A stretch of DNA of 64,000 nucleotides from Verrucomicrobiales bacterium (GCA_002715965.1 PBAL01000003.1:4739-68738), one strand, 5' to 3'. Positions 32,836-42,713 are shown, numbered from the stretch's first letter. Translations and numbers: made by a program. Notes: a model not told the origin generated them from the sequence alone.

Positions 32836-35424
32836 ATGATTGTACCAAAACGTTTCACTCAACTGCTGGCTGCCTTGTTGACGGCTACAGTTTCCGTATG
32901 CGCACAAACCGGCGACCGCGAGGGCGAAGTCCAGTCCTCGCAAATTCCCGCGGACAAAATTCCTCCGGCACCACCACTTGCCCCGGACGATGCACTGAAA
33001 ACATTTACCCTTCAGGGCGATTTCGAAATCCAGCTCGTTGCCGCCGAACCCATGATCGTCAACCCGGTCATCATCCGCTGGGACGCTGCCGGACGCCTGT
33101 GGGTGATGGAGATGCGTTCCTTCATGCCCAACTCCGATGGGACGGGAGAAGACGTGCCGGTGAGTCAGGTGGCCATTCTACACGACGACAACAAGGACGG
33201 CCGCATGGATCGCAAAACCGTTTTCCTCGACTCGCTGGTGATGCCCCGGGCGATGGCCTTCGCACGGGGAGGCATACTGGTCTGCGAACCGCCGGGACTC
33301 TATTACTATCCGATACTCGATGGCGACAAACCCGGTCAACGCACGGTCGTCGATGCTGAATACGCGCCACAAGCTTCGGCTGTGGACGGAAAGATGAATG
33401 TCGAACACGCGCCCAACGGCCTGATGCGCGGATTGGACAATTGGTTTTACAACGCCAAGTCCACCAGCCGCTATCGATACCACGACGACGAGTGGAAGAA
33501 AGACGCAACGTACTTCAAGGGCCAATGGGGAATCTCGCAGGATGACTACGGCCGTCTGGCATATAATTCCAACAGCGACCATTTTCGGCTCGAACACATT
33601 CCATCACACTACCTGCAGCGCAATCCGTTCTATCGAGGCGCGACCTACAGCATCCAACCGCTTCCCAATCAAACCGTCTGGCCAGGCCGGATGACACCGG
33701 GCGTGAATCGCGCCTACCGTCCCAATTTCCTGAGACCGGACGGGACGATGAAACGCTTCACCGGTGCAAGTGGCGTGGAGATTTATCGGGGAACACATTT
33801 TCCTCCGGCGTTTCTGGGCGACGCGTTTGTTTCCGAACCCTCCGGCAATCTGGTCCGACGCGACGATGTCACTGAAAACAACGGAACCATCAAGGCCGTC
33901 AATCCATACGGCAGGAGCCAGACGGAGTTCCTTGTTTCCACCGATGAGATCTTCCGCCCCGTCAACGCACACATGGGACCGGACGGCGCCATGTACGTCG
34001 TGGACATGTATCACGGCATTATCCAACACCACGCTCACCTCACGACCTATCTGCGCGAGCAGGCCGAGAGCCGCGGACTCGACAAGGTGACCCAGCGCGG
34101 CCGCATCTACCGCATCGTTCACCGGCAGCGCCCCCTCGACCAAGGTCCAGACCTCGCCAAGGCATCCACGCAGCAACTCGTCGAAACGTTGGAACACGCC
34201 AACGGCTGGTACCGTGATACCGCACAACGCCTGTTGGTCGACAGAGCGCCGGCGTCAGCGATCAAGGCGTTGCGGTCTCTCGCGACCGATGGAAAAACAC
34301 ATTTCGGCAGACTCCACGCCTTGTGGACATTGGAAGGCCTGGGTTATCTTGATCTGGAACTGCTGGCCACCGTCCTGAAGAAGGACAACAACGGCAAAGT
34401 GCTCGCGGCAGCGATTCGTTTGAGCGAACCCATCCTGCGCTCCTGGGAACAGGACGACGCCCTCAAGGCCATGCTGCCGCTCGTGCAGTCCAAAAACATG
34501 GACGTCAAACTGCAGCTCGCGTTGACTCTCGGGGAAATCAAACACGAGAAGGCCGCGGATGCACTGGTTTCTCTCGCCTCCGAAAACGCGAACACCCGCA
34601 ACCTTCGCGATGCCGTCATCTCCGGACTCACCGGCCGGGAAAGTCAATTCGCGCAGTCCATCATGCGCGACAAACGAAGCGCCAAGCAGACTCCCGGTCT
34701 CACGCGCCTGTTGAGCGATCTGGCCGCTTGCGTCATCGCGCAGGGCGATCGGACCAACGTGAATCGCATTCTGTCCGAAATCGGCAGGCCAGGCGTGCCG
34801 GTCTGGCAAAAAATCGCAACCGTCAAGGGAATGACCCCGCCAAAGATTGCGTCGACTCCGGGTCTTCCGCCGGTCCTTAGAAAACGAATTCGGCTGGCGG
34901 AAAAACCAAAGGCACTCGCCGAATTGGAACATCTGAAGAATGCCGATTTCCGAAACGCCTATGATGAGCTCGACGAGATCCTTGCCTGGCCCGGCAAGCC
35001 CGGTGTTCCGCCTGAACCGCCGGTCCGCGCGCTGACGAAGACTGAACTGAAACAATTTGAAAACGGACGTCAGTTGTACGATCGAACCTGTGGCAACTGT
35101 CATCGTCCCCATGGATTCGGCATGCCCGGTCTCGCTCCCCCGTTGGCGAATTCCGAATGGGTGGCGGGTCCGCCCGAGCACCTGGCCCGCATCATCCTCA
35201 ATGGCATGACCGGCCCGGTCACGGTTTTGGGCAAGCGCTACAACATGAACATGCCGGGGCACCAGACCTTCACTGACGAGGATGTGGCCGCGGTCATCAC
35301 CTACATCCGGCGGGCCTGGAACCATGCCAGCGATCCGGTGGGTGCTGGATTTGTTGAAAAGGTTCGGAAGAAGATCCCAGCCAATCAGCACGCCTGGACT
35401 GCGGCTGAACTACTGGCGAAGTAA
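32836..35424 (+). CDS. PVC-type membrane-bound dehydrogenase with HEAT region and C-terminal cytochrome c
   Basis: An 862-residue exported protein. After a signal peptide (1-23) comes a glucose-sorbosone-dehydrogenase-like propeller (FEIQLVAAEPMIVNPVIIRW, VEHAPNGLMRGLDNWFY, GAMYVVDMYHGIIQHHAHL), a helical HEAT-like region (about 455-690), and a cytochrome c domain with CGNCH near 752-756. This is the architecture of the PVC putative membrane-bound dehydrogenases (TIGR02604). Probably oxidises a sugar and passes electrons to heme. ATG at 32836 is used; an overlapping TTG lies two codons earlier. Confidence 0.85.
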   Translation: MIVPKRFTQLLAALLTATVSVCAQTGDREGEVQSSQIPADKIPPAPPLAPDDALKTFTLQGDFEIQLVAAEPMIVNPVIIRWDAAGRLWVMEMRSFMPNSDGTGEDVPVSQVAILHDDNKDGRMDRKTVFLDSLVMPRAMAFARGGILVCEPPGLYYYPILDGDKPGQRTVVDAEYAPQASAVDGKMNVEHAPNGLMRGLDNWFYNAKSTSRYRYHDDEWKKDATYFKGQWGISQDDYGRLAYNSNSDHFRLEHIPSHYLQRNPFYRGATYSIQPLPNQTVWPGRMTPGVNRAYRPNFLRPDGTMKRFTGASGVEIYRGTHFPPAFLGDAFVSEPSGNLVRRDDVTENNGTIKAVNPYGRSQTEFLVSTDEIFRPVNAHMGPDGAMYVVDMYHGIIQHHAHLTTYLREQAESRGLDKVTQRGRIYRIVHRQRPLDQGPDLAKASTQQLVETLEHANGWYRDTAQRLLVDRAPASAIKALRSLATDGKTHFGRLHALWTLEGLGYLDLELLATVLKKDNNGKVLAAAIRLSEPILRSWEQDDALKAMLPLVQSKNMDVKLQLALTLGEIKHEKAADALVSLASENANTRNLRDAVISGLTGRESQFAQSIMRDKRSAKQTPGLTRLLSDLAACVIAQGDRTNVNRILSEIGRPGVPVWQKIATVKGMTPPKIASTPGLPPVLRKRIRLAEKPKALAELEHLKNADFRNAYDELDEILAWPGKPGVPPEPPVRALTKTELKQFENGRQLYDRTCGNCHRPHGFGMPGLAPPLANSEWVAGPPEHLARIILNGMTGPVTVLGKRYNMNMPGHQTFTDEDVAAVITYIRRAWNHASDPVGAGFVEKVRKKIPANQHAWTAAELLAK

Positions 35425-35427
35425 GCC

Positions 35428-35934
35428 TCAATAGGGCGTTTGTTTTCGCCTCGCTTCGTGGGCGGGAGGGGGAGCGTTCGTTGGTGTCAACGAGAAGCGT
35501 TTCGCGTCCTCCCATCTGTGCTCCTGACGATCGATAAAGAGGCCGCGTCGGATCATCTCGATTTCGTGGTTGAACAGCAGGAGTGTGACCGTGCCTGGTT
35601 GATAAGTCAGGTCGCGAAACCGGAGCTTGCCGATCGGCGGTTGCTTCATCGGGACGTCAAACTTGACCAATGTGGGGAGTGACAGATTGGTTTCGGTGAT
35701 TTCGCAGTCTGGAAAGCGGATGACGACGTTGGAGATTGCGAATTGCTCCTGGTCGATGCTGATGAACGGCGTGCCGTCGGCTTCCTTTGCGAAGGTGATT
35801 TCCCAGGGGCCGTATCGGGCGCGTAGGTGGTTGTCCCACTTGTAGAGACCGACGTATGCGATGAGACAGACCACAAACACGACCAACGCGTGCTTGATGA
35901 GGTTGTCGTCCTTGGGATGAGGCGATCCGGACAT
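35428..35934 (-). CDS. Membrane-anchored protein of unknown function
   Basis: A 168-residue protein with one N-terminal membrane helix (IKHALVVFVVCLIAYVGLYK) and a soluble beta-rich domain (GPWEITFAKEADGTPFISID, FPDCEITETNLSLPTLV). No recognised family. It converges with the dehydrogenase gene three bases apart. Confidence 0.6.
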   Translation of the reverse strand: MSGSPHPKDDNLIKHALVVFVVCLIAYVGLYKWDNHLRARYGPWEITFAKEADGTPFISIDQEQFAISNVVIRFPDCEITETNLSLPTLVKFDVPMKQPPIGKLRFRDLTYQPGTVTLLLFNHEIEMIRRGLFIDRQEHRWEDAKRFSLTPTNAPPPAHEARRKQTPY

Positions 35935-35960
35935 TCAATACCGATCGTAACTGGCGGAGA

Positions 35961-38849
35961 TCAGGGCTGGTGGAGGATTTGTTTGAGGCGCTCAGTCGTG
36001 GACTTGCCGGCGACGAGGCGGGCGCGCATGGCGGAATAGGCTTCCGAGGCGCCCTTCTGACCCTCGGTGATCTGCCAGGGATTCATCTGGCCGGCCACCT
36101 TGTCGCGGGCTTCGATCGCGCGTTGATAACCGAGGGCTGCCGCGACGTTGTACCACTTGTAGGCAATGACGTTGTCCTGCGCGACTCCCCGGCCCAGCTC
36201 GTAACAGTTGGCGAGGCGATACTGGGACTCCAAATTCGCCTCATTGGCAGCAGCTTCGTACCACTTGACGGCCATTCCGTAATTCTGGGGAATGACTTCA
36301 CCGGCTTCGTAGAATTGTCCGAGGCGTGCCTGGGCGGGAGCCAAACCCTGATCGGCTGCGAGTTGATACCATTTGACGGCTTCGGTCTGGTCTTGGCCTG
36401 TTCCCAATCCGTCGTCGAAGAGTTGGGCGAGGCGGGACTGGGCTTCGGCAACACCCTGCTCGGCTGCGAGCCGGAAATACTTCACTGCTTCGCCGTGGTC
36501 TTGCGTAAGGCCCAATCCGCGATCGAGGCAACGGGCGAGACGTGATTGCGCCTCGGCGTGTCCTTGATCGGCGGCCTTGCGGTAGTATCCAACCGCAATC
36601 GGATAGGACTGCGTGGTTCCGCGTCCATACTCCGTGCAATAGCCGAGCCGGAATTGACCGTTCTGGTTGTTCTGGCCTGCAGCGAGTTTGTACCAACCGG
36701 TGGCCTGCGTGTAATCAGTATCGACTCCACGTCCGTGTTCGTGGCACCAGCCCATCATGTATTGGGCGCCCGGATGTCCGTTGCCGGCGACCGCGCGGAA
36801 CAGGTCGGCGGCCTGCTTGTCGTCCTGAGGTGTGCCTTCGCCGTTGAGGGCGAGTTGTCCGAGGAGGAATTTGGATTCCAGGTGACCTTCGTCTGCAGCG
36901 GCGCGGAAGTTCTCAGCGGCCTTGGCCGGATCAGTATCCACGCCCCGGCCGTCCTTGAAGCAAAGACCAAGTCTATATTGGGCGCTCACGTTGCCCTGGC
37001 CCGCGGCCTGGGCAAACCAGTTCGCCGCGATGGAATGATCCTGAACGACGCCCTGACCCTTGGAATATAGAACACCGATCGCAAACTGCGAGGCTGCATT
37101 ACCCTTGTCAGCTGCGCGTTGATACCAGCGGGCGGCGGCGGCGTAATCCTGCGGAACGCCTTCGCCATACTCGTACCTGGTGGCCAGCGTGTGCTGCGAG
37201 GGAACGTGGTCCTGATCGGCGGCCTTGTGATACCAGACGACGGACTCGGCGTAGTTCTGCGGAACACCTTCTCCACGGCTGCATAATTCGGCGAGGTGAT
37301 ACTGCGCATCCGCGTTTCCAGCTTCCGCTGCCTGTTGGATCAACATGCCACCGGCGATCAGATCCGCCTCGCCGTCCTGCCCGGCGAGATACTTCTTGCC
37401 GAGTTCGTAGAGCTCATGGGGAGGAGCATCGCCGGTGATCGATTCGACCGTGTCTTCCTGTTCGAAGGGAGCGACGTCCATCGCGCTGGCGGGAACGGGT
37501 TGACCGCCGGAAGCGGGCTCGGCCGTTTGGGTGGCCTCAATCACCGGCGCGGGTTCGGGCTCCGGTTCTGGCGCAACGGGTTCCGGATCCGCGTCTTCAG
37601 ACGGATCCGGCATGCTGTGAATGATCGGCTGCTCGGCCGGAGCGCGTTCCGGCTCCGGTGGTGCGACAGCTTCCTGCACATCCTGCTGCGTGTGCACCAC
37701 CGTTTCCGCGTAAGGATCGATGGATTCACCCCCGGTCAATTCTTCCAACGCGGCCTTGGCTTCGAGATCGCCCTGATCGGCCGCGCGTTTATACCAAAGG
37801 ATCGATTCTTCCTGGTTCCGGGGAACGCCCTCTCCGATCTCGTAACAGTAGCCCAGATTGAATTGGGCTTCGGCGTTCCCTTGCAGTGCCGATTTCTTGT
37901 ACCACTCGACCGCTGCGATGAAATCCTGCGGAACGCCTTCGCCACGATGGAAGTGTGCGCCCAAAGCGAATTGTGCCGGAGAGTATCCCTGTTCGGCCGA
38001 GCGACGAAACCATCCCACCGCCTCCACAAAATCCTGTGGTCCCATCACGCCGTTCACATAGGCAACACCCACGTTGAATTGCGCTTCGGCATCTCCGTTC
38101 TTGGCGTCCTCCATCAACTTCGCATTTGGATCTACAGGAGCCGGTTGAGGTGTGCCGGTGGACTCGGGCATGCCACCCAAGCCGGATTCGGTCATGCGGT
38201 CTGGCTCGGTGAATGTCGATGTTCCCGGGGGAGCAGCGGGTTGGGGTTCGCCGGTGGTGGCACCAGGATTCATCGCAAATACATCGTCTTGCGCAGGTGC
38301 TGCGGCTGGAGCTGGAGCTGAAGTCGTGGCTGAGGCTGCTGACGGTTCCGATGGAGCGGGCGCAGGCGCGGCAGGTGCCGGTGCAGCGGGAGCCGGAGCG
38401 GGAGTGGGGGCCGGTTCAGCTTCCTCGTCGGGCATCGGTTTCTGCAACTCCTCCAATGCGGCTTTCGCATCAGGGTCACCTTGATCGGCAGCCTTCTTGT
38501 ACCAGATCAAGGCCTGGTTCAAATCCTGCGAGGTGCCTTCACCGATTTCATAGCAATACGCCAGATTGAACTGTGCGAGTTGATGACCTGATTGAGCCGC
38601 GTCCCGATAGAGGTCTACCGCACGCTTGAAATCCGGTGCCACTCCCTTGCTCTGCTGGTAAAGCGCTCCCAACAAAAACTGCGCGTCTCCATTACCTCCG
38701 CGGGAGGATTTTTCGAGATAATCAGCCGCGATCGAGTAATCCAAGGGCACGCCTTCCCCGCGTGTGTGAAGATAGCCAAGCTGGTATTGGGCCTGCGGAT
38801 CGCCTTGTTGAGCTTGTTGGTAAAGGTTCTTGATCTTGGCTTTGGCCAT
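35961..38849 (-). CDS. Large Sel1-repeat protein
   Basis: A 962-residue cytoplasmic-looking protein (no signal) built of roughly 18-20 Sel1 repeats of about 36 residues (pattern AxxGxxxAQxxLGxxYxxGxGVxxDxxxAxxWYxxAA). Three blocks, about 4, 4 and 11 repeats, are separated by low-complexity linkers of Ala/Pro and of Pro/Glu. Sel1 solenoids are protein-protein scaffolds; no enzymatic domain is present. The ATG at 38849 (MAKAKIKNLYQQ) is preferred over 38888. Monocistronic. Confidence 0.88.
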   Translation of the reverse strand: MAKAKIKNLYQQAQQGDPQAQYQLGYLHTRGEGVPLDYSIAADYLEKSSRGGNGDAQFLLGALYQQSKGVAPDFKRAVDLYRDAAQSGHQLAQFNLAYCYEIGEGTSQDLNQALIWYKKAADQGDPDAKAALEELQKPMPDEEAEPAPTPAPAPAAPAPAAPAPAPSEPSAASATTSAPAPAAAPAQDDVFAMNPGATTGEPQPAAPPGTSTFTEPDRMTESGLGGMPESTGTPQPAPVDPNAKLMEDAKNGDAEAQFNVGVAYVNGVMGPQDFVEAVGWFRRSAEQGYSPAQFALGAHFHRGEGVPQDFIAAVEWYKKSALQGNAEAQFNLGYCYEIGEGVPRNQEESILWYKRAADQGDLEAKAALEELTGGESIDPYAETVVHTQQDVQEAVAPPEPERAPAEQPIIHSMPDPSEDADPEPVAPEPEPEPAPVIEATQTAEPASGGQPVPASAMDVAPFEQEDTVESITGDAPPHELYELGKKYLAGQDGEADLIAGGMLIQQAAEAGNADAQYHLAELCSRGEGVPQNYAESVVWYHKAADQDHVPSQHTLATRYEYGEGVPQDYAAAARWYQRAADKGNAASQFAIGVLYSKGQGVVQDHSIAANWFAQAAGQGNVSAQYRLGLCFKDGRGVDTDPAKAAENFRAAADEGHLESKFLLGQLALNGEGTPQDDKQAADLFRAVAGNGHPGAQYMMGWCHEHGRGVDTDYTQATGWYKLAAGQNNQNGQFRLGYCTEYGRGTTQSYPIAVGYYRKAADQGHAEAQSRLARCLDRGLGLTQDHGEAVKYFRLAAEQGVAEAQSRLAQLFDDGLGTGQDQTEAVKWYQLAADQGLAPAQARLGQFYEAGEVIPQNYGMAVKWYEAAANEANLESQYRLANCYELGRGVAQDNVIAYKWYNVAAALGYQRAIEARDKVAGQMNPWQITEGQKGASEAYSAMRARLVAGKSTTERLKQILHQP

Positions 38850-38984
38850 CGCGGGTTCATTGATATTTTCGGCACCTTGCCTTTGCAATCCAAAACTCCT
38901 TGCGATACGAGGGCTTGTTAACCGTAAAGTCCCTTAGATTCGGGCAAAAACGCCCTTGGTCTGCGCTGAACACAGGCCCATGAT

Positions 38985-39797
38985 TCAACCCAGAATCCGG
39001 TCCAAATCGCCTGCAAATCCGTCCGCTGCAAATCCCCCCCCAACGACGCCGTCCTCGAGTGTCCGAAGGTCCGGTTCCTGGCTCAGAACGGACGTGTCGC
39101 TAACGAAATTTACAGAGCGATCCTGGGGACGATAGCCGAGACGAAATGCGTTCGAGTTGTCGAAGAAGGGCTCGGGATTATCCGAGACACCGTAGGTGAT
39201 CTCGAAGCCCACATCCTGGCTCAATCCGATCTCGATGAGCTGCACCAGATCACGCGCACTCACCCAGGTCCGCAATCGTCGTTCCTTGCTGAGATCAACG
39301 CCGACGTAGCCAATCCGAATCGCAAGGATGTTCATGCCGAACTTGTCCGCGTAATAGGACGCCAGGGATTCTCCAAACACCTTGCTCACCGCATATTCGC
39401 CATTGGGCCGCGGGGGAGAAGTGTGGTCGATTGCCGAACCCCGTTTCATGAAGCCGACGCAATGCGCACTGCTCGCGTAGACCACCCGGGTGATCCCCGC
39501 CTGCCGCGCCGCTTCGAAAATGTTGTGTGCGCCGATCAGGTTGGGCCGCATGACTTCATGGAACGTGTAATGCGCACCGACCAATCCGCCCAAGTGCACG
39601 ATGGCATCAACGTTTGCCGCGACAGACTTGAGAAACTCCAGGTCTCCGAGGTCGCCTTGCTCAAAAGATTCATTCGCCGCGAGATCGTCGATCGTCCTCA
39701 GGTCCGACAACACGAGGTGTTCATGAACGCGCGCGAGTTCAGGACGGACCGCCTGCCCCACGATTCCAGCAGCGCCTGTGACCAGTATCCTGTTCAT
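38985..39797 (-). CDS. NAD-dependent epimerase/dehydratase-family protein (uronate dehydrogenase-like)
   Basis: A 270-residue extended SDR: nucleotide loop MNRILVTGAAGIVGQAV, then VVYASSAHCVGFMKRG and the YAVSKVFGE active-site Tyr/Lys. The overall pattern is closest in memory to uronate dehydrogenases. The ATG at 39797 overlaps the MFS stop by four bases; 39845 is a longer alternative. Last gene of hisA-MFS-SDR. Confidence 0.8.
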   Translation of the reverse strand: MNRILVTGAAGIVGQAVRPELARVHEHLVLSDLRTIDDLAANESFEQGDLGDLEFLKSVAANVDAIVHLGGLVGAHYTFHEVMRPNLIGAHNIFEAARQAGITRVVYASSAHCVGFMKRGSAIDHTSPPRPNGEYAVSKVFGESLASYYADKFGMNILAIRIGYVGVDLSKERRLRTWVSARDLVQLIEIGLSQDVGFEITYGVSDNPEPFFDNSNAFRLGYRPQDRSVNFVSDTSVLSQEPDLRTLEDGVVGGGFAADGFAGDLDRILG

Positions 39798-40990
39798 GAT
39801 CGCACGGTGGATGGTGAAGCCCCCAGCCAAACGCGCCAGATCCAAATGAAACCGAACGCAAGCGCCACACTAACTGCGATCGCTCCTGCGTGTGCATGAG
39901 CAGGGAATGCGAGGATTGCCGCTGCACCAATCATGGGCCCGAGGAAGTTGCCCGCTCCAATGACGGCCTCATGCACGCCACCGTGTTCGCCTTGTGATTT
40001 TGTATCGACGTGCATCGAGTAATACAACGATGAGGAATAGATCAACCCCGACGCCAGACCAAAGGCGAGCTGCGCAATCAATACCATCCAGAGACTCGGC
40101 GCCATCAGGATCAGCGCGAACCCACCGACCATCGACACAAAGGCCGTGACCAGCCAGCCCATGTGGTAATGCCAGCCGTTCCAACGCCAGAACAACACAA
40201 AACCGCCCGCCCGTGAAAACAACCAGACGGAACAGAATACACCGGCCATGGTCGGCGTGAGCAAAAACTTTTCCGCCAGGGTTGGAATCGTTGGGGTGCA
40301 GACATTCGCCGCGACGAAGGCAAATGGATTGGCGATCCAAGACATGGTTCGGAACGCGCGTCCGATATTCTCAGGGACTGAGCCTTCATTCTCTTCACCA
40401 ACTGGTGCCTCATTGCCTGTCTCCTCGACTACCGGTGCATCTGGCACCTCTGAAACTCCCTGCAAGACGATCAGTTGAACAATCGCGATGATGGCGGGAA
40501 CGACAAAGATTCCGCGCGTCCAGGCTTCAAACAGCGCACCACCTCCAAAGTAGCCAACGGCAACCAAGCTCGCCCAGATCGTGTTGTAAATGCCGACCAT
40601 GTACTGGACACGTCCCGCCGGTTCACCCGCGCAACTCAGCGCCTGGATCGGCGCCCAGATAAACCCCATGGCCAGCACGGACACCGTAAAGACCACCAGA
40701 TGCGCGGTCAGGCCCTCGACCTTTGCGCCGATCCCCAGTGCCAGCGCGACCGTGACGAACGCCAGCCGGAGACAACGAAGAAAGCCGATCCCCCGGCCGA
40801 AGCGACCAAACGCGTAGGACGCCACCATGTAAACGAAACCACCGTATCCCCCGAGCATCAGGTTCTTCATATTGCCGAAGCCGAACTCCTGTTGCATGAA
40901 GAAGAACAGGAACAGGAAGTAGAGTGCCAGCGAGATGGCGTTCAAACCTTCGATCGTGAAGATCCTGACCTTGAATGCGAAGCGCGACAT
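39794..40990 (-). CDS. Major facilitator superfamily transporter
   Basis: A 398-residue protein with about eleven to twelve hydrophobic segments and an acidic central loop (VPDAPVVEETGNEAPVGEEN). Substrate unknown. It starts one base after the hisA stop (TGA-G-ATG) and overlaps the SDR gene, so the three are one operon. The SDR partner suggests a sugar or uronate substrate. Confidence 0.85.
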   Translation of the reverse strand: MSRFAFKVRIFTIEGLNAISLALYFLFLFFFMQQEFGFGNMKNLMLGGYGGFVYMVASYAFGRFGRGIGFLRCLRLAFVTVALALGIGAKVEGLTAHLVVFTVSVLAMGFIWAPIQALSCAGEPAGRVQYMVGIYNTIWASLVAVGYFGGGALFEAWTRGIFVVPAIIAIVQLIVLQGVSEVPDAPVVEETGNEAPVGEENEGSVPENIGRAFRTMSWIANPFAFVAANVCTPTIPTLAEKFLLTPTMAGVFCSVWLFSRAGGFVLFWRWNGWHYHMGWLVTAFVSMVGGFALILMAPSLWMVLIAQLAFGLASGLIYSSSLYYSMHVDTKSQGEHGGVHEAVIGAGNFLGPMIGAAAILAFPAHAHAGAIAVSVALAFGFIWIWRVWLGASPSTVRS

Positions 40991-40991
40991 C

Positions 40992-41756
40992 TCAGCTGGC
41001 GGCCTGCCGATTGAATTCCACCACGTCCTCGTACTTCACTCCGTCCCCCCCGAAGATATCCAGCGCGGAACCAATGGTCAGATGGATCTTCCCCCGCCCC
41101 AGCTCTGTCACCTGTTCCAGATCCGTCATCGATCGCGCACCGCCCGCGTAAGTGCATTCGATGGGCGAAGCATCAGCCAGCAATGACACCAATTCCGGAT
41201 CGATGCCCCGGCAAAGACCTTCCACGTCCGCGGCATGAATCAGGAATTCGTCGCAGGAACCGGCGAGCGTTTCCAAGCCCTGCGCATTGATTTCGAAATC
41301 GGTAAAGTTCTGCCAACGATCCGTCACCACGCAGTAACGCCCGTCACGTTTGCGGCAGCTCAAGTCCAGAACCAATCGTTCGCGTCCGACGGCCTTCAGC
41401 AGGCTCTCCACGCGATCAAGGTCGATTCTTCCTTCCCTGAATACCCACGACGTGACGATCACATGTGAAGCACCGCGATCGAGCCACCGAGCGGCATTGT
41501 CGAGATTGATTCCCCCGCCGATCTGCAAGCCACCCGGATAGGCCGCAAGTGCCTTGATGGCCGCGTCTTCATTGCCCGGTCCGAGTTTGATCACGTGACC
41601 GCCTTTCAATCCGTCGTCTCGATAACGGCCTGCGAACCAAGCCGGTGAACGATCGGCAACAAAGTTTGTCCGCAAACCTTCGCCGTCATCTCGCAGAGAC
41701 CCGCCAACGATTTGCTTCACCTTGCCCTCATGCAGATCGATGCACGGTCGAAACAC
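40992..41756 (-). CDS. hisA: HisA (ProFAR isomerase), eukaryotic/HIS6 type
   Basis: A 254-residue (beta-alpha)8 isomerase of histidine synthesis. It follows the fungal HIS6 pattern rather than bacterial HisA: CIDLHEGKVKQIVGG, HVIKLGPGNEDAAIKAL, LQIGGGIN, VIVTSWVF, LVLDLSCRKRDGRY, EFLIHAADVEGLCRGID, YAGGARSMTDLEQV and LTIGSALDIFGGDGVKYED. No other his gene is nearby. It heads an operon with a transporter and an SDR. Confidence 0.92.
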   Translation of the reverse strand: MFRPCIDLHEGKVKQIVGGSLRDDGEGLRTNFVADRSPAWFAGRYRDDGLKGGHVIKLGPGNEDAAIKALAAYPGGLQIGGGINLDNAARWLDRGASHVIVTSWVFREGRIDLDRVESLLKAVGRERLVLDLSCRKRDGRYCVVTDRWQNFTDFEINAQGLETLAGSCDEFLIHAADVEGLCRGIDPELVSLLADASPIECTYAGGARSMTDLEQVTELGRGKIHLTIGSALDIFGGDGVKYEDVVEFNRQAAS

Positions 41757-42173
41757 GGCGAAAGCCTAGGGAAAATCGCGTCGCGCAAGAAACCCAAAGT
41801 TTGGACGCTTCGCGTCGGCTGTTGTGAAACGCGTTTTCGACCGCTCTGTTCCGAGTTCCAGTTTGAGAGATTTCCCAGTCAATTCCTCCGTCAGGCATGA
41901 AATGACGAGTTGCCTCAATTTTGCAAACTGTCCGTTTCTCGGCCCAAAGCGCCAACCCTAAGTCAGCCCAGGGTGTTCGTTCGGCAGGAGACCAAGCCCT
42001 GAAGTGGGCGGTCCTAGATTCGGTCAAATTGGAGCCGCCACTTCGGATCTCCCGGGGCGTTGCCCTGGGCTGACACGGGATCGGCCCGTTGGGCCTACCT
42101 GCAGGTGATAGGGCGATGGCAATGAACTGGGATGCGGGGTAGATGGGCGGGCAGCGGGTGGCGTCCGGGGGCG
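41757..42173. other. Gene-free stretch with inverted segments
   Basis: No credible gene. CAGCCCAGGG near 41966 and CCCTGGGCTGA near 42064-42074 face each other, and GGCCCGTTGGGCC lies near 42084-42096. These look like mobile-DNA or repeat debris next to the transposase fragment. Confidence 0.4.
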
Positions 42174-42449
42174 GGGTAGCCGGATCTCAACCGGCCCCAG
42201 CCCTGTCTGGACCTGGCGCGCCGGCAGATGGCGATTGCCAACGACCAGTCGATGCCCACGTTCATCGCGTTGATCCCGATGTTGGTGGAGGTAGTCGGTG
42301 ACTTCGGCCTCAATGGCCCGTTGCAACATTTGCTGGGCCCCACTATGAAGGGTGGTTTCGAGCAAGCTCTGACAGACTTGGCTTGCGTTGAAGTCGATGG
42401 GTTCGGATGTTTGCCTCGTGGCGGGTGTGTTCATTTGGGTGCCTTTCAT
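42174..42449 (-). pseudogene. IS256-family transposase N-terminal fragment
   Basis: About 92 codons: FNASQVCQSLLETTLHSGAQ then QMLQRAIEAEVTDYLHQHRD and QTGLGPVEIRLPRPR, the conserved N-terminus of IS256 (Mutator-like) transposases. The DDE catalytic domain is missing; the frame continues into unrelated Pro/Ser-rich translation. It is a dead element. Confidence 0.8.
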
Positions 42450-42594
42450 TAGGTTTTTAGCAAACCCACGGTGACATGCCCGTCACACCCTCATCCACAA
42501 CTTCTGGTCGTATCTGCTCCTGCTTCAACCGGAAATCGTAGCACTTCCCACAACAAATGAATTATTCAACGAGATTTCGACTCATCAAAAGCAA

Positions 42595-42623
42595 GAGGCT
42601 CAAGCTGTAAGTGCTTGAGCCTC
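42595..42623 (-). terminator. Terminator of tRNA-Arg
   Basis: A perfect 10-bp stem GAGGCTCAAG / CTTGAGCCTC with a 9-base loop, followed on the minus strand by a T-rich TTGCTTTTG. It lies 14 bases after the tRNA end. Confidence 0.8.
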
Positions 42624-42636
42624 AGGAAAATAGAAC

Positions 42637-42713
42637 TGGCACAGCCGCAGGGATTCGAACCCCGAACCTCCTGATTCGTAGTCAGGTGCTCTATCCAGTT
42701 GAGCTACGGCTGC
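42637..42713 (-). tRNA. tRNA-Arg (anticodon ACG)
   Basis: The minus strand folds as a full cloverleaf: acceptor GCAGCCG/CGGCTGT, D-arm with AGCTCAACTGGATAGAGC, anticodon stem CCTGA/TCAGG with loop CTACGAA (anticodon ACG), and T-arm GGTTCGAATCC. The CCA end is encoded. ACG is probably edited to ICG, reading CGU, CGC and CGA. Confidence 0.95.

Noticed and set aside
34255..35391. A 378-residue minus-strand open frame
   Set aside because: Antisense to the PVC dehydrogenase/cytochrome gene, with no recognisable motif.
37296..38321. A 341-residue plus-strand open frame
   Set aside because: Antisense to the Sel1 repeats; its regularity only mirrors the repeat structure.
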